Source of the DNA: a virus
IMG/VR virus record: IMGVR_UViG_3300031669_000182
Location: 1-28,269 of that record
Strand: one strand, 5' to 3'
Length of the DNA: 28,269 nt
The notes under the pieces were generated by a model that saw only the letters and a program-made list of their open reading frames with translations, did no database searches and had not been told where the DNA came from. The position numbers and the translations under genes are program-made. Below are positions 8,130 through 17,486 of the stretch, piece by piece (position 1 is the stretch's first letter; each line of letters starts with the position of its first letter).

Positions 8130-8873
8130 ATGTTTACGCAGAATAATCCATTAGTAGCTCCACCCATACAACCATATCTATGTACACAGTTAATAACTAG
8201 AGCATGGAATTTGTCTGGTATCGTCGCGAAAGGATTCGAGACAGTATCAGGTGGAGAAGGTGAAACTGGATTATTCTTGCTTAATGAGTTATTGGCACTC
8301 AAAGCAGCGGATACGGGTTTAATCCCCTATTACCAGCGTATTCAATTTCCATTGGTGCAAGATCAAGAGAAATATTTCATTCCGAATTTATTAGAGATTG
8401 AAACATTCACATTTAACATTGGGGACGTTCGCTTCCCGACAGCTCGCGCATCACGCCATCATTACTTTGGTGATGGTCGTGTTGATAGCATTCAATCATT
8501 GCCGTTTGAATGGCATTATGAGCGTGAAGAAGGTGGTGGTATGTTGTATGTCTACTACCTACCGGATTCAAATTATGTGGCTAAAATCACCGGTAAATTT
8601 GGCCTCACAAACGTCCAGTTTCAAACTGATTTAGCATCCGTATATGACGGTTTCTATATCGGATATCTTCGGTATTGTTTGGCTAGATATATGGATCAAG
8701 AATATGACGTAGAATTGTCACCAGATAAATTAAAAGTGTTGAAGGAAATAGAGCATAAGCTCAAATGGGTGAGTCCACCAGATTTATCACAGCGCAAGAT
8801 TTCATTCATGAATAAGCGAGAAGGATATAACTGGGCAAGAGTAAATATTTCTCCATCCTGGAACATTTCCTGA
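8130..8873 (+). CDS. Head-to-tail adaptor, gp4-like tail accessory factor
   Basis: Likely the ring that binds under the portal and receives the tail machine. The product is 247 aa from the ATG at 8130; GGGATGGGA lies 6 bases upstream, whereas longer in-frame starts (7992) overlap the previous gene deeply. An N-terminal helical repeat (LITRAWNLSGIVAKG then LLNELLALKA) resembles gp4-type adaptors, followed by a strand domain with DQEKYFIPN, PTARASRHHYF and GGGMLYVYYLP. The C-terminal helix (GYLRYCLARYMDQEY) matches the end of gp4-like proteins. It is longer than P22 gp4 (166 aa). Position directly before the gp10-like gene supports the call. Confidence 0.65.
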   Translation: MFTQNNPLVAPPIQPYLCTQLITRAWNLSGIVAKGFETVSGGEGETGLFLLNELLALKAADTGLIPYYQRIQFPLVQDQEKYFIPNLLEIETFTFNIGDVRFPTARASRHHYFGDGRVDSIQSLPFEWHYEREEGGGMLYVYYLPDSNYVAKITGKFGLTNVQFQTDLASVYDGFYIGYLRYCLARYMDQEYDVELSPDKLKVLKEIEHKLKWVSPPDLSQRKISFMNKREGYNWARVNISPSWNIS

Positions 8874-8887
8874 TTCGCCCAGTTGTA
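8826..8887 (+). other. Long-range inverted repeat spanning the adaptor stop codon
   Basis: TATAACTGGGC (8826-8836) pairs with GCCCAGTTGTA (8877-8887) with one G-U pair, enclosing 40 bases and the stop codon. It marks the left edge of the inserted nuclease gene. Confidence 0.35.
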
Positions 8888-8909
8888 GCCATCATAGAAT
8901 TAGGGTAAA

Positions 8910-8934
8910 CTTCCTTTTTTAATTAAGGGGAAGG
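8910..8934 (+). promoter_or_regulatory. Hairpin sequestering the HNH gene ribosome site
   Basis: CTTCCTTTT (8910-8918) pairs with AAGGGGAAG (8925-8933) with two G-U pairs and a 6-nt loop. The right arm is the ribosome binding site of the gene at 8937. Sequestered ribosome sites are established for several T4 homing endonuclease genes; that this one works alike is inference. Confidence 0.45.
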
Positions 8935-8936
8935 AT

Positions 8937-9536
8937 ATGAAAAAAATAGTAGGTGGTATTTGTGAAATACATGGCCAATTAAATGATGAAATTGGTTATT
9001 TTGAAAAAACAAAGAATGGAAATTTAAGATTAAGATGTCGTCAATGTAAAAGAGATAATTCTAAAAAATGGAGAGAGAAAAATCATGATTATCATTTGGC
9101 AAAAGTAAAACAATGGCGATCTGAAAATAGAGAACGTATTAATACCAAGCTAAAAGAAGATAGAAAAAATAATCCAGAAAAATTTAGAACTTATGAAAGA
9201 AAGAAAAGAGAGCAAGGTGGGCAAAGATATAAAGATTATTATATTAAGCAAAGATTTGGAATTGAGGTCTCAGAATATTATGAGATGTCAAAAAAACAAG
9301 ATGATAAATGCTATATTTGCAGAGAGCCTGAAACAAGAGTAAATGCAAAAGGCGAATTAACAAAATTAGCCGTTGATCATTGCCATGAAAGTGAAAAGCA
9401 TGGAATAATGAAAATTAGAAAACTTTTATGTCATGGATGCAATACGGCGTTGGGAAAACTAAAAGAAAGAATAGATTTATTTGAACGCTGTATTGAATAT
9501 TTAAAGGAACATAATGGCACGACCAGGCTCACCTAA
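8937..9536 (+). CDS. Free-standing HNH endonuclease, recombination endonuclease VII family
   Basis: A 199-aa nuclease, probably a mobile homing-type gene rather than part of the virion. The C-terminal half shows the Endo VII signature: CYIC, then LAVDHCHE with the metal/catalytic His residues, then LLCHGCN and a final LGKLKERIDLF...YLKEH helix. The two CxxC pairs form the expected zinc site. The N-terminal half has another CRQC and a very basic Lys/Arg-rich stretch (about residues 35-80) suited to DNA binding. The DNA is more AT-rich than its neighbours, and the gene splits the usual gp4-gp10 pair. Its end overlaps the next gene by 23 bases and carries that gene's AAAGGA ribosome site. Confidence 0.88.
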   Translation: MKKIVGGICEIHGQLNDEIGYFEKTKNGNLRLRCRQCKRDNSKKWREKNHDYHLAKVKQWRSENRERINTKLKEDRKNNPEKFRTYERKKREQGGQRYKDYYIKQRFGIEVSEYYEMSKKQDDKCYICREPETRVNAKGELTKLAVDHCHESEKHGIMKIRKLLCHGCNTALGKLKERIDLFERCIEYLKEHNGTTRLT

Positions 9537-11106
9537 GTACAAAGATGAACCGCTTAATATATATGGCGGGACTAACTTTGCGCGTTATGGAAAACAGAGT
9601 CTGGAAAGCACGTATAACATGATTTGCCTTGAAGGGGGCTGGATGTCTCCCTTTGCAGGATGGCGCAATGTTATTACGATTAACCCGACAGGAACCGGAA
9701 GAAATATCTACGCAAGCACCAAGTTAAACAAAATGTTTGTCGTGATTGACGATACATTATGGGTGATTGATAGTTATCTTAATAAAACAAAAGCAATTGG
9801 TACTTTTGCGGATACATCTAGAAATATTTACATAACAGAAGATAACAGTGGAAATGTATTTTTTGCAGATGGCGCTTCGCTTTACTCTTGGAATGGTACA
9901 GGAGGAAGTGGTACGGGTGGTGGTGCGAATGTATTGAAGCAATATGACTTTTCTGGATGGGCTATTCCTCCATTGCCAGGTTATTTAACATTCCAAAATG
10001 GTAGAATTATTTTTGCCGATACGCATTCTAATTATTGGTATTTAGGAAGTGTTGGATCAACATCGCCGATTTTTACCAATACATCACAAACACAAGGTGC
10101 ATTACAAACAAAACCAGATTTAACACAGGCATGTATCCGATTCCCAGGGAAGGGAAATTTATTACTCGTGTTTGGTAAGACAGTTACCGAACAATGGCAA
10201 GATGTTGGATCACAATTATTTCCATATCAACGTAGTCAAAGCACTAATATTGATTATGGTTGCGCCAATCCGGCAACGATTGATTTTAATGAAAATATGG
10301 TATGCTGGGTCGCGCGAAATGAAAAATCAGGCCTTTTTATTGCTTATACCGATGGTATGGGGATAAAAAAAATATCTAATGAAGGTATTGATTATAAATT
10401 AGCAAACTTAACAGACCCTAATAATTGTTATGGTTATTTATTCAGACAAGATGGTCATTTAATGTATGTCGCAACATGGCCAACAAATGGATTAAGTTAC
10501 GCTTATGATTTCAATGTTAATAAATTCTACACCTTAACTGACCCCTATAATAATTCTTATATCGCTAAAAAGGTTTGTTACTTTAATGATAATTATTATT
10601 TTGTAAGCATAGTGGATGGCAATATTTATCAAATGAGCAGCAATCTTTATAGTTATGATTACGGTAATGGTAATATATTTGATATTCCGCGTATAAGAAT
10701 ACCACCTCCATTTTATTTACCAGATCAATCGCGTTTTGTTGTTGGATATAGTGGATTCACGGTGGAGCAAGGACAATTTGATTACGATAATCGTGATACA
10801 AGTTTTATCATGGGTGGCCAACTTAATAACAATATTGTCGGAACCCAAGCAATTTCCCCCCAACAGGCCATTGGAAGTGGATATAATTTTAGGAATAATG
10901 TTCCTAGGATTGATCTTAGTCTTAGTAAAGATGGTGGCGTGACATTTGGTAATGATATGCCGATGATAATGCGACCACAGGGTATCAGGCAAAATCGTGT
11001 TATGTGGCGAAACTTAGGGCAATCAAATTACCTAATGCAGAAATTCTCATTCCATGGTTTCGGTCGATTTCTGGTTTCTGATGGCGTTTTTGGAGTATAT
11101 CAATAA
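9514..11106 (+). CDS. Packaged-DNA stabilisation protein, gp10-like tail hub
   Basis: Plugs and extends the portal channel after packaging. The product is 530 aa (P22 gp10 is 472). The N-terminal segment has the family pattern of a short leader then SLESTYNMIC, GGWMSPFAGW. A beta-propeller-like middle follows with repeated strand/Gly-Asp turns (NKMFVVIDDTLWVID, NVFFADGASLY, GNLLLVFGKT). Near the C-terminus LSKDGGVTFGN and RVMWRNLG match the hallmark end of gp10-like proteins. It starts inside the HNH gene, using AAAGGA 8 bases before the ATG. The stop overlaps the next start (TAATG). Confidence 0.78.
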   Translation: MARPGSPKYKDEPLNIYGGTNFARYGKQSLESTYNMICLEGGWMSPFAGWRNVITINPTGTGRNIYASTKLNKMFVVIDDTLWVIDSYLNKTKAIGTFADTSRNIYITEDNSGNVFFADGASLYSWNGTGGSGTGGGANVLKQYDFSGWAIPPLPGYLTFQNGRIIFADTHSNYWYLGSVGSTSPIFTNTSQTQGALQTKPDLTQACIRFPGKGNLLLVFGKTVTEQWQDVGSQLFPYQRSQSTNIDYGCANPATIDFNENMVCWVARNEKSGLFIAYTDGMGIKKISNEGIDYKLANLTDPNNCYGYLFRQDGHLMYVATWPTNGLSYAYDFNVNKFYTLTDPYNNSYIAKKVCYFNDNYYFVSIVDGNIYQMSSNLYSYDYGNGNIFDIPRIRIPPPFYLPDQSRFVVGYSGFTVEQGQFDYDNRDTSFIMGGQLNNNIVGTQAISPQQAIGSGYNFRNNVPRIDLSLSKDGGVTFGNDMPMIMRPQGIRQNRVMWRNLGQSNYLMQKFSFHGFGRFLVSDGVFGVYQ

Positions 11107-11501
11107 TGTATATCGTCACATTACCTACTGAAGAAATAGTAGAAAAAACAGGCAATGAAGAATCGCCTAATTATGAAATCAGCAAGTCATGGAAGAATTT
11201 TTTTGAACAACAACAATCGAATATGCAAAAATCATTAAGTGATGAGGGTTTTTGGGTTCCCAGTATTAGTTCAGCCAGCACATCAGTTACGCCAAATGCA
11301 GCAGGTGGTCAAGTTGCACAATTAGAAGCAACCTTTTTTCAACCTGGTTCGACAACAGTGCGCTCAGCAAATGGATTGAATCCAGGTACGATTATATTTG
11401 ACCCGAATGAAACAAATGGTGGAAGTGGCAACTTTCCATTATTAGGGCAACTTAAAGTATTATTAGCAGATGGGATATTTCATCCCATCACTAATACATA
11501 A
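11106..11501 (+). CDS. Small tail/ejection-region protein, unknown
   Basis: A 131-aa protein coupled to the gp10-like gene by TAATG. It begins with an acidic helical stretch containing SWKNFFEQQQSNMQK and ends in a Gly/Pro/Asn-rich strand region (ATFFQPGSTTVRS). Position corresponds to P22 gp26/gp14, but it has neither the long trimeric coiled coil of the gp26 needle nor clear gp14 features. No family recognised; a virion role is likely from context. Confidence 0.6.
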   Translation: MYIVTLPTEEIVEKTGNEESPNYEISKSWKNFFEQQQSNMQKSLSDEGFWVPSISSASTSVTPNAAGGQVAQLEATFFQPGSTTVRSANGLNPGTIIFDPNETNGGSGNFPLLGQLKVLLADGIFHPITNT

Positions 11502-11510
11502 GAGGTATAT

Positions 11511-12182
11511 ATGGCTATTAATTGGGGCAACGCAACGCAAGGCGCGATGACTGGCGGATCAATAGGGGCTAGATCAGGCAACCCATGGGCAACGGCCATA
11601 GGAGCTGGTGTTGGCGGTTTAGCGGGTGCATTTAGTGGGCGTAATAATTCGGGATCAAGAAAAACAGATGAATTATTGGCGCAAATTCCTGAACATTTAC
11701 GACCTTATTTTGAGCCTTATATCAATGCTGGAAAAGAACAATTACCTGGATTAAGTGAGCAATATGGTTCATTATTGAGCAATACGGGCGGGAAATTAAA
11801 TGAAATCGGTGCCGGTTATAAAGAATCACCAGGGTATAAATGGAATTTGGATCAAGGTGAACAAGCGATTGCCAATGCACAAGCACGTAATGGAATGGCT
11901 GGAACAAAGCAGGATCAACAATATTCAGGTGAATTAGCCAGTCACTTGGCGGATCAAGATTTTCAAGCATATTTATCTCATGCATTAGGATTATATGGTA
12001 CGGGATTATCAGGATCACAGAATTTAGCGCAGATGGGCGAGAATGCAGCTACTGAGTATGGTAATAACATAGGCAATACGATGACATCACGCGCTAATTT
12101 AGCACGTGCAAATCAGTATGATGAAAATAAAAGTAAAAGTGGTCTTTTTGATAATTTACTTAATTTTTTTAATAAAAAATAG
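11511..12182 (+). CDS. DNA ejection (pilot) protein, gp7-like
   Basis: Ejected with the DNA to help build a conduit across the cell envelope. The 223 aa match P22 gp7 (229). An N-terminal Gly/Ala-rich hydrophobic segment (about residues 12-42: GSIGARSG, GAGVGGLAGAFSG) could insert into membrane. The core SPGYKWNLDQGEQAIANA followed by ARNGMAG and a helical LASHLADQDFQAYL segment is the conserved pattern of phage ejection proteins. AGAGGTATAT lies upstream of the ATG. First of three ejection-type genes. Confidence 0.68.
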   Translation: MAINWGNATQGAMTGGSIGARSGNPWATAIGAGVGGLAGAFSGRNNSGSRKTDELLAQIPEHLRPYFEPYINAGKEQLPGLSEQYGSLLSNTGGKLNEIGAGYKESPGYKWNLDQGEQAIANAQARNGMAGTKQDQQYSGELASHLADQDFQAYLSHALGLYGTGLSGSQNLAQMGENAATEYGNNIGNTMTSRANLARANQYDENKSKSGLFDNLLNFFNKK

Positions 12183-12194
12183 GAGTGGAAATAT

Positions 12195-13532
12195 ATGGCA
12201 ATTCCTGTCCAGCAATATCAAACGGGTGATATGGAGCAAGTCAATCCATTTGGTGGTGCATTAGCTAAGAATATTGCCTATCGATTAGCGCAAGCACAAA
12301 TGGAGCAGGAAGAGAAAAAAGTTCCTTATGCTGGATATTCACAACTTGCTGATATTTTATCTAAAAGTGCATATGCGAATGCGGTTACTCCGCAAATGCA
12401 GTTAAAAGCGGCATCTAATCCGGCTATTTGGTCACAATTTAGTGATCCCCAAAAAATAAATGCTGCTAAATTAGCCGCATCAAATGGAAACAATCAAATA
12501 AATCCGTTTAGAAATTTAATTCAAGAAGCATTGCAAGTAGATCAAAATGAGAAAAATAAAAAGTCTCCTGGACAAGGCGTTGCTGATTGGATAATGGATA
12601 AAATTAACGGAAAAACCGCTGATAATGCTCAAGCACAACCAGTTTTTCAACAGCAACCTCAACTGACAAATGAATTTCCAGAATGGCATGTTCCTAAAAC
12701 ATTTAATGAAGCTAGACAGTCTACAATTGATGAACAAAATCACGAGGATAATAACGACAATCAGCCATTAGTTCAAGAAAGTCAACCTGAGGAAACCGAA
12801 AAAGTAGATAATCGCACACCAGACGAGAAAAATATTGATTATCATCGATCCATAGAATATGCAAAATCTAAAGCAAAAGTAAGTGGGGAAGAAACAGGAA
12901 AGGAAATAAGAGAATTAGACGACCGATATATCGCTGCTTCCATGATGAATAATTCGTTAAATTCAATTAAGGACGTATTCAATAAATTTGGTGTAAAAGA
13001 ATCAATTAATTCACCAATTTTCAATAAAGAAATAACAAATCTTTACAGCAGGTTGGGAGATAGTAAAAAGAAACAATTATTAGGGGAACTTAAAGTTTAC
13101 CAAAATAAAATAATTGGTTCCTCATTAAGTCAATTAAAAGGACCAGATACGCAAAGACACTTTAACTATATAAATGATTATAAAATAAATGATGATGATA
13201 ATTTCGATACAAGAATCGGAAAACTTATAGCATTAAAAAATATTTCGCTACAAGAAATGGAACTTGCTGATCTTGCGTCACAGAAAATGACAGATAAAAA
13301 AAATCCTTTATCAAGAATAGACGCTGAAAAATTTTCTAATGAACATATTAATAAAAATAAAATAAATGAACAAGTAGAAAATGAAGTTAACCCACCGGTT
13401 TCAATAAAACCAGAAGATTTTACGGCTGAAAATTTACAAGAAGCTGCCAAACATTTTAATATGTCAGTTCCTGAATTTTTGAATGCTCTTAAATCTAAAG
13501 GTGTTAATATACCAGAAGGGGTAATAAAATAA
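12195..13532 (+). CDS. Probable DNA ejection protein, gp20-like by position
   Basis: A 445-aa, helix-rich, Gln/Asn/Lys-rich protein with an AGGAG ribosome site. The first 115 residues are Ala/Gln-rich (AYRLAQAQMEQEEKK), a Pro/Gln/Glu low-complexity linker covers about 155-220, and a charged helical domain follows to the end, closing with HFNMSVPEFLNALKS. No catalytic motif is seen. Length and order match P22 gp20 (471 aa), the second ejection protein. The stop overlaps the next start. Function is inferred from synteny. Confidence 0.6.
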   Translation: MAIPVQQYQTGDMEQVNPFGGALAKNIAYRLAQAQMEQEEKKVPYAGYSQLADILSKSAYANAVTPQMQLKAASNPAIWSQFSDPQKINAAKLAASNGNNQINPFRNLIQEALQVDQNEKNKKSPGQGVADWIMDKINGKTADNAQAQPVFQQQPQLTNEFPEWHVPKTFNEARQSTIDEQNHEDNNDNQPLVQESQPEETEKVDNRTPDEKNIDYHRSIEYAKSKAKVSGEETGKEIRELDDRYIAASMMNNSLNSIKDVFNKFGVKESINSPIFNKEITNLYSRLGDSKKKQLLGELKVYQNKIIGSSLSQLKGPDTQRHFNYINDYKINDDDNFDTRIGKLIALKNISLQEMELADLASQKMTDKKNPLSRIDAEKFSNEHINKNKINEQVENEVNPPVSIKPEDFTAENLQEAAKHFNMSVPEFLNALKSKGVNIPEGVIK

Positions 13533-15286
13533 TGTCTATAAATCCTTTGATTTATGCTTATAATAAACCAGAAATATTAGATAAAAAAACGCCTTCAAAT
13601 GAAAATAAACTTATTAGTTGGTATAACTCAAAAATAAATAATGAGTCTAATAATGAACCTAATAATGAGTCATTAGCCACTTCAATTGGAATGGCTCCTT
13701 TGCGGATAGGTAAATCGCTTGGTGAAACTGCTATTAATGCAGTTAATCACATTCCCGAGTACTATGAAAAAGGAAAATCAGAATTATCGGGATTACCACA
13801 AACTGTAAAAGAACATCCTGTCCATTTTACTGCTCAAATGTTGGGTGGTGGTACTAGTGATTTATTAAAAGGAATATTTGATACTATTCATGGTGCTAGA
13901 GAATATACGGCCAATACATTACATTTACCGACTATTAGTACTAGTCTTGCATTCAAAATAGCTGGATTAAAACCGACTAAACGTTTTGAAGAGGCACTAT
14001 CATCGGCAGATAACAGCAAAGCAATTTCAGAAGGCATAGAAAAATTAACCGACAAAGCTATTGGCAAACCAAAATATCCTGGGGAAAGTTTGGCACGAGG
14101 ATTAGTTGCTAATATTCCTGGTGAAATAGGTGCTTTTAATGCAGTCAAATCATTGGCTACACTTCCTGGAAAAACTGTATCAAAATTCATGGAACATGGA
14201 AATGCAGCTAAAACTTTAGAAAAACAATCATCTCATTTACTAAATGAAGCTAAACGTCATGAAGAAACTCTGTCACCTTTGACTAAAAAAATATCTGAAT
14301 ATCTTGGAAAAGGCGCAAAAACTTCTGAAGAAATTGCTCCAGAAATAGCAAAAGATGTTAGGACGCTTCATGATACTGCCGAAGCCAAAGCCGGTACTCA
14401 TTTTAAATCTGTATTAGATGAGGCTGGAAAAGAAAAAATATATAAAAAAGTAGATCCTATAATATCAATGTCTTTACATGATGGCAAGGATTTGATGTCA
14501 TCTATTAAGGATTTGAAGGTGGGTGATCTTTATAAACAATTTGAAAATAACCCAACATTTGAACATGCACATAAATTGCAAAGTGAATTAGGTGTGATGA
14601 TTGGAGAATTTAAGAAGATTCCTGGAAAAACACCAGATCAATTAAATCAATTAGGCAAAATAGTAAAAGCTCGAGAAACACTAAAATCAGATATGTTGAA
14701 ACATTTAGAAGAAAAACATGATAATAAAAATTTAGCATCAAAATGGAAAAAAGGCACTGAAATATATAGAGAAGAAGTTGAGCCATTTTTGTCTAATAAG
14801 AAATTAAGAGAAATAAATCGTGGACGAAAAAATTATGTAAAAAATATTCATGAAGCTTTTGAATATCCAGAAGCCAATGACACTATTTCCCGAACAGGTG
14901 AAGTTAAAAAGGGTTCTGGATCAAAGTTGTTTGATATGTTACCACAAGAAACTAAAGATAAGATTTTATTTAGCAAAATAGGTATTGATAGTGGAGAAGA
15001 ACCAAGCAAACTTCTATCAGCAATAAAATCAGCCGAGGAGCATGGATTTTATAAATATATTTCTCCAACATTAAGAGAAAATATTGCTAATGTTATTAAT
15101 AAACAAGAAACTTCAAAATTATTAAAAAAACAGTCTATAGATTTGCAACCTGAAATTGAAGAATTAATGAAAAAACAAAAATCCAGAAATGAAAAAGCTA
15201 AATGGATAGTTAAATATGTTGGGATACCTACGGCAGGTATCACTGGATATAATTTATTACGAACACGGCCAGAAAATAGCGGTTAA
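13532..15286 (+). CDS. Probable DNA ejection protein, gp16-like by position
   Basis: A 584-aa protein started by TAATG coupling to the gene before. After an Asn-rich N-terminus (SNNEPNNES) it has helical segments, with amphipathic/hydrophobic stretches around HFTAQMLGGGTSD and a Lys/Glu-rich coiled middle. A short hydrophobic segment near the C-terminus (YVGIPTAGITGYNLL) could touch membrane. No lysozyme-type catalytic motif is evident. Length and position match P22 gp16 (609 aa). The DNA is AT-rich. Function inferred from order and size. Confidence 0.58.
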   Translation: MSINPLIYAYNKPEILDKKTPSNENKLISWYNSKINNESNNEPNNESLATSIGMAPLRIGKSLGETAINAVNHIPEYYEKGKSELSGLPQTVKEHPVHFTAQMLGGGTSDLLKGIFDTIHGAREYTANTLHLPTISTSLAFKIAGLKPTKRFEEALSSADNSKAISEGIEKLTDKAIGKPKYPGESLARGLVANIPGEIGAFNAVKSLATLPGKTVSKFMEHGNAAKTLEKQSSHLLNEAKRHEETLSPLTKKISEYLGKGAKTSEEIAPEIAKDVRTLHDTAEAKAGTHFKSVLDEAGKEKIYKKVDPIISMSLHDGKDLMSSIKDLKVGDLYKQFENNPTFEHAHKLQSELGVMIGEFKKIPGKTPDQLNQLGKIVKARETLKSDMLKHLEEKHDNKNLASKWKKGTEIYREEVEPFLSNKKLREINRGRKNYVKNIHEAFEYPEANDTISRTGEVKKGSGSKLFDMLPQETKDKILFSKIGIDSGEEPSKLLSAIKSAEEHGFYKYISPTLRENIANVINKQETSKLLKKQSIDLQPEIEELMKKQKSRNEKAKWIVKYVGIPTAGITGYNLLRTRPENSG

Positions 15287-15369
15287 AATGAGTGTAATAA
15301 CCAACATAAATGGGTTGAAGAATAAACAATAGATAAGGAAAGTGCAATATATGAATAGAGAGAATAGAA

Positions 15370-15423
15370 ACATTTTGTGCAATATTTTGTCAAACATTTT
15401 GTAATTTCTCGTTTTTTTATAAT
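15370..15423 (+). promoter_or_regulatory. Triple 9-mer direct repeat upstream of a TATAAT box
   Basis: ACATTTTGT (15370-15378), ATATTTTGT (15382-15390) and ACATTTTGT (15394-15402) repeat at a 12-base period, about one helical turn. TATAAT (15418-15423) follows, 53 bases before the tail-fibre start. There is no good -35 at 17 bases, so an activator or a phage-encoded factor binding the repeats would be plausible. This occupies the 189-base gap, the largest in the virion block after the terminase-portal gap. Confidence 0.4.
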
Positions 15424-15475
15424 AAAGTGAGATTACAATAGATAGACATGAAAGCCAAGTTAAAAGGACATAATA

Positions 15476-17473
15476 ATGACAGCACTCGACCCAAGGTTTA
15501 TCTGTACAAGTGATTTGCAAGAAATTTTACGAGATAATGCAACGGGATTGCCTTTGGCGGGTGGTATTGTCACTTTTTACTCAGATATAAATCGTGAAAC
15601 CCTCAAACCTATTTATCAACTATCGTCAAATGGCAGCTCAGTATATCAATACAGCCCTCTCCCTAATCCGTGCACACTATCCATGGCTGGCACATTTCAA
15701 GATGCGTTAGGTAATGATATCGTACCCTATTATTATCCTTTTACGGGAACACCTGTACAACAAACCAATTCACCAGAATTATATTATATCACGGTAGATA
15801 ATTCGGGTTTCACCCGACAATTCACACGCCAAGGATGGCCTCAATCAGCAAATAGTGGGAATAATGAAATTACCCAGTATATTTATAACTATATACGCAA
15901 TCCGCAATTTTATGCGTGGTCACTTTTACCGCCTACTTCCACCTTTCCATCAGGGACGGTGACGGGCTTTCCAGATGTGGCTGGCGGATTTACGAACAAT
16001 AACACGACGTTAGATACAGCAGATGATTGGTATTACCATATAAATGATTCTACACAGACGATTGCGATTAATCGTATTCCATTCGCCGAAGGTCAAACAA
16101 CGGTTCCTGGGAATCCCGTATATTATTGGCAATACGTGAATACGGCAATTGGAAGCGGCGTTGCCACGATTAATTATCTCAGTCAGACATTAAATTCGGT
16201 TTATACGCTTCAAGGTCAAATAGTAACCATTTCATTTTGGATGCAGATTACTCCAACTGACTTGAGTAGCCAGAATATAAATGTTCAATTGGCGCAATTT
16301 TTTGGCAGTAATAGCATAGTCTCGCCTAATCCTAATTATATTCCTGTTATTACGATTACTGCACCTGCCAATAGTAATTGGATATTCTATACAACTACTT
16401 TAACCGTTCCGCCTATTAGCTCATCACAACCTCTTGGAACAAATCAGGATGATTCACTTGCTTTAGTCTTCACTATGCCTTTAAACATTACTGTAACCGT
16501 TAATATTGCAAATGTATTAATGCAAACTGGTTCAATTACATCACCGTTGCCAATTAAAAGTAATAATGATCAATACAACGCCAGTGATTTAACATCGCGA
16601 TATTCCATCTTTAGAACCGGTGATGTGAAAATGACATTGCGATCGGCGGTTGATCCCGGATGGTTGCTGATGGATGACACACTTATTGGAAATACAAAAT
16701 CGGCAGCCACTCATACAGGTTGGTCGTTATTCAATTTGTATTCTTTATTATGGAATAATGTGCAATCACCTATTTGGGCACCGCTTTTTACGTCTAGCGG
16801 GGTTCCTGTCGCCAGAAGTGCGAATGCTTATCTTGATTGGACGGCTAATAATCAATTGGCACTAACAAAAGTACTGGGACGCGCATTGGCAGGGGCTGGG
16901 TCAAGTTTGACTGAACAAGTTATTCAGGGAACAACGGGTACATCGGGAAATCCATTAGCATTAGTATTGACAGGAACAACACCAGTACTGCCAATATTTA
17001 CTGGCACACCATTTACCATCTCATCAACCGGTTCGTTACCAGGTGGGTTAACGGCCGGGACAACTTATTATGCGATTACAACGAGTACTGTAAATACTAT
17101 TTATGTTGCAACGACACTAGCAGCAGCAGTTGATTTTGCACAAAATCCTAGTGGGGCGATACCATGGACGTCCAATTCATCGGGGGTTACAACTTTTTCA
17201 TACAATGGGTCTGCTTGGGTATTAGGCCAATATTTTGGTGAGCAAAATCACGCTATTTTGGTTAGTGAGTTGGCATCTCATAATCATCCTAATTCTTATA
17301 TTGCTTCTATCGACTCTAAAGCTACTAATACGTCAGGCACAAATTCAGTTATATCGCCATTAGGGACACCGTTGACTGTTAATTATGGTTTATCTATTAC
17401 TTCGCAAGGTGGTGATCAATCGCATAATATTATGCAACCCACTTCATTTTTTAACGTTATGATTAAAATATAA
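15476..17473 (+). CDS. Tail fibre/spike with C-terminal collar-like domain
   Basis: Probable receptor-binding fibre, 665 aa, with an AAAGGA site before the ATG. The N-terminal 100 residues (DLQEILRDNATGLPLAGG, GTFQDALGN) look like a virion-attachment domain of fibre proteins. A carbohydrate-binding-type beta-sandwich follows around residues 220-350 (QIVTISFWMQI ... PANSNWIFYTTTL). A tail-collar module begins near 380 (GDVKMTLRSAVDPGWLLMDD). The C-terminus has EQNHAILVSELASHNHP and GGDQSHNIMQPTSFF, His-rich patterns typical of metal-centred short-fibre tips. First gene of the fibre module. Confidence 0.78.
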   Translation: MTALDPRFICTSDLQEILRDNATGLPLAGGIVTFYSDINRETLKPIYQLSSNGSSVYQYSPLPNPCTLSMAGTFQDALGNDIVPYYYPFTGTPVQQTNSPELYYITVDNSGFTRQFTRQGWPQSANSGNNEITQYIYNYIRNPQFYAWSLLPPTSTFPSGTVTGFPDVAGGFTNNNTTLDTADDWYYHINDSTQTIAINRIPFAEGQTTVPGNPVYYWQYVNTAIGSGVATINYLSQTLNSVYTLQGQIVTISFWMQITPTDLSSQNINVQLAQFFGSNSIVSPNPNYIPVITITAPANSNWIFYTTTLTVPPISSSQPLGTNQDDSLALVFTMPLNITVTVNIANVLMQTGSITSPLPIKSNNDQYNASDLTSRYSIFRTGDVKMTLRSAVDPGWLLMDDTLIGNTKSAATHTGWSLFNLYSLLWNNVQSPIWAPLFTSSGVPVARSANAYLDWTANNQLALTKVLGRALAGAGSSLTEQVIQGTTGTSGNPLALVLTGTTPVLPIFTGTPFTISSTGSLPGGLTAGTTYYAITTSTVNTIYVATTLAAAVDFAQNPSGAIPWTSNSSGVTTFSYNGSAWVLGQYFGEQNHAILVSELASHNHPNSYIASIDSKATNTSGTNSVISPLGTPLTVNYGLSITSQGGDQSHNIMQPTSFFNVMIKI

Positions 17474-17486
17474 GGATAAAATAGAA

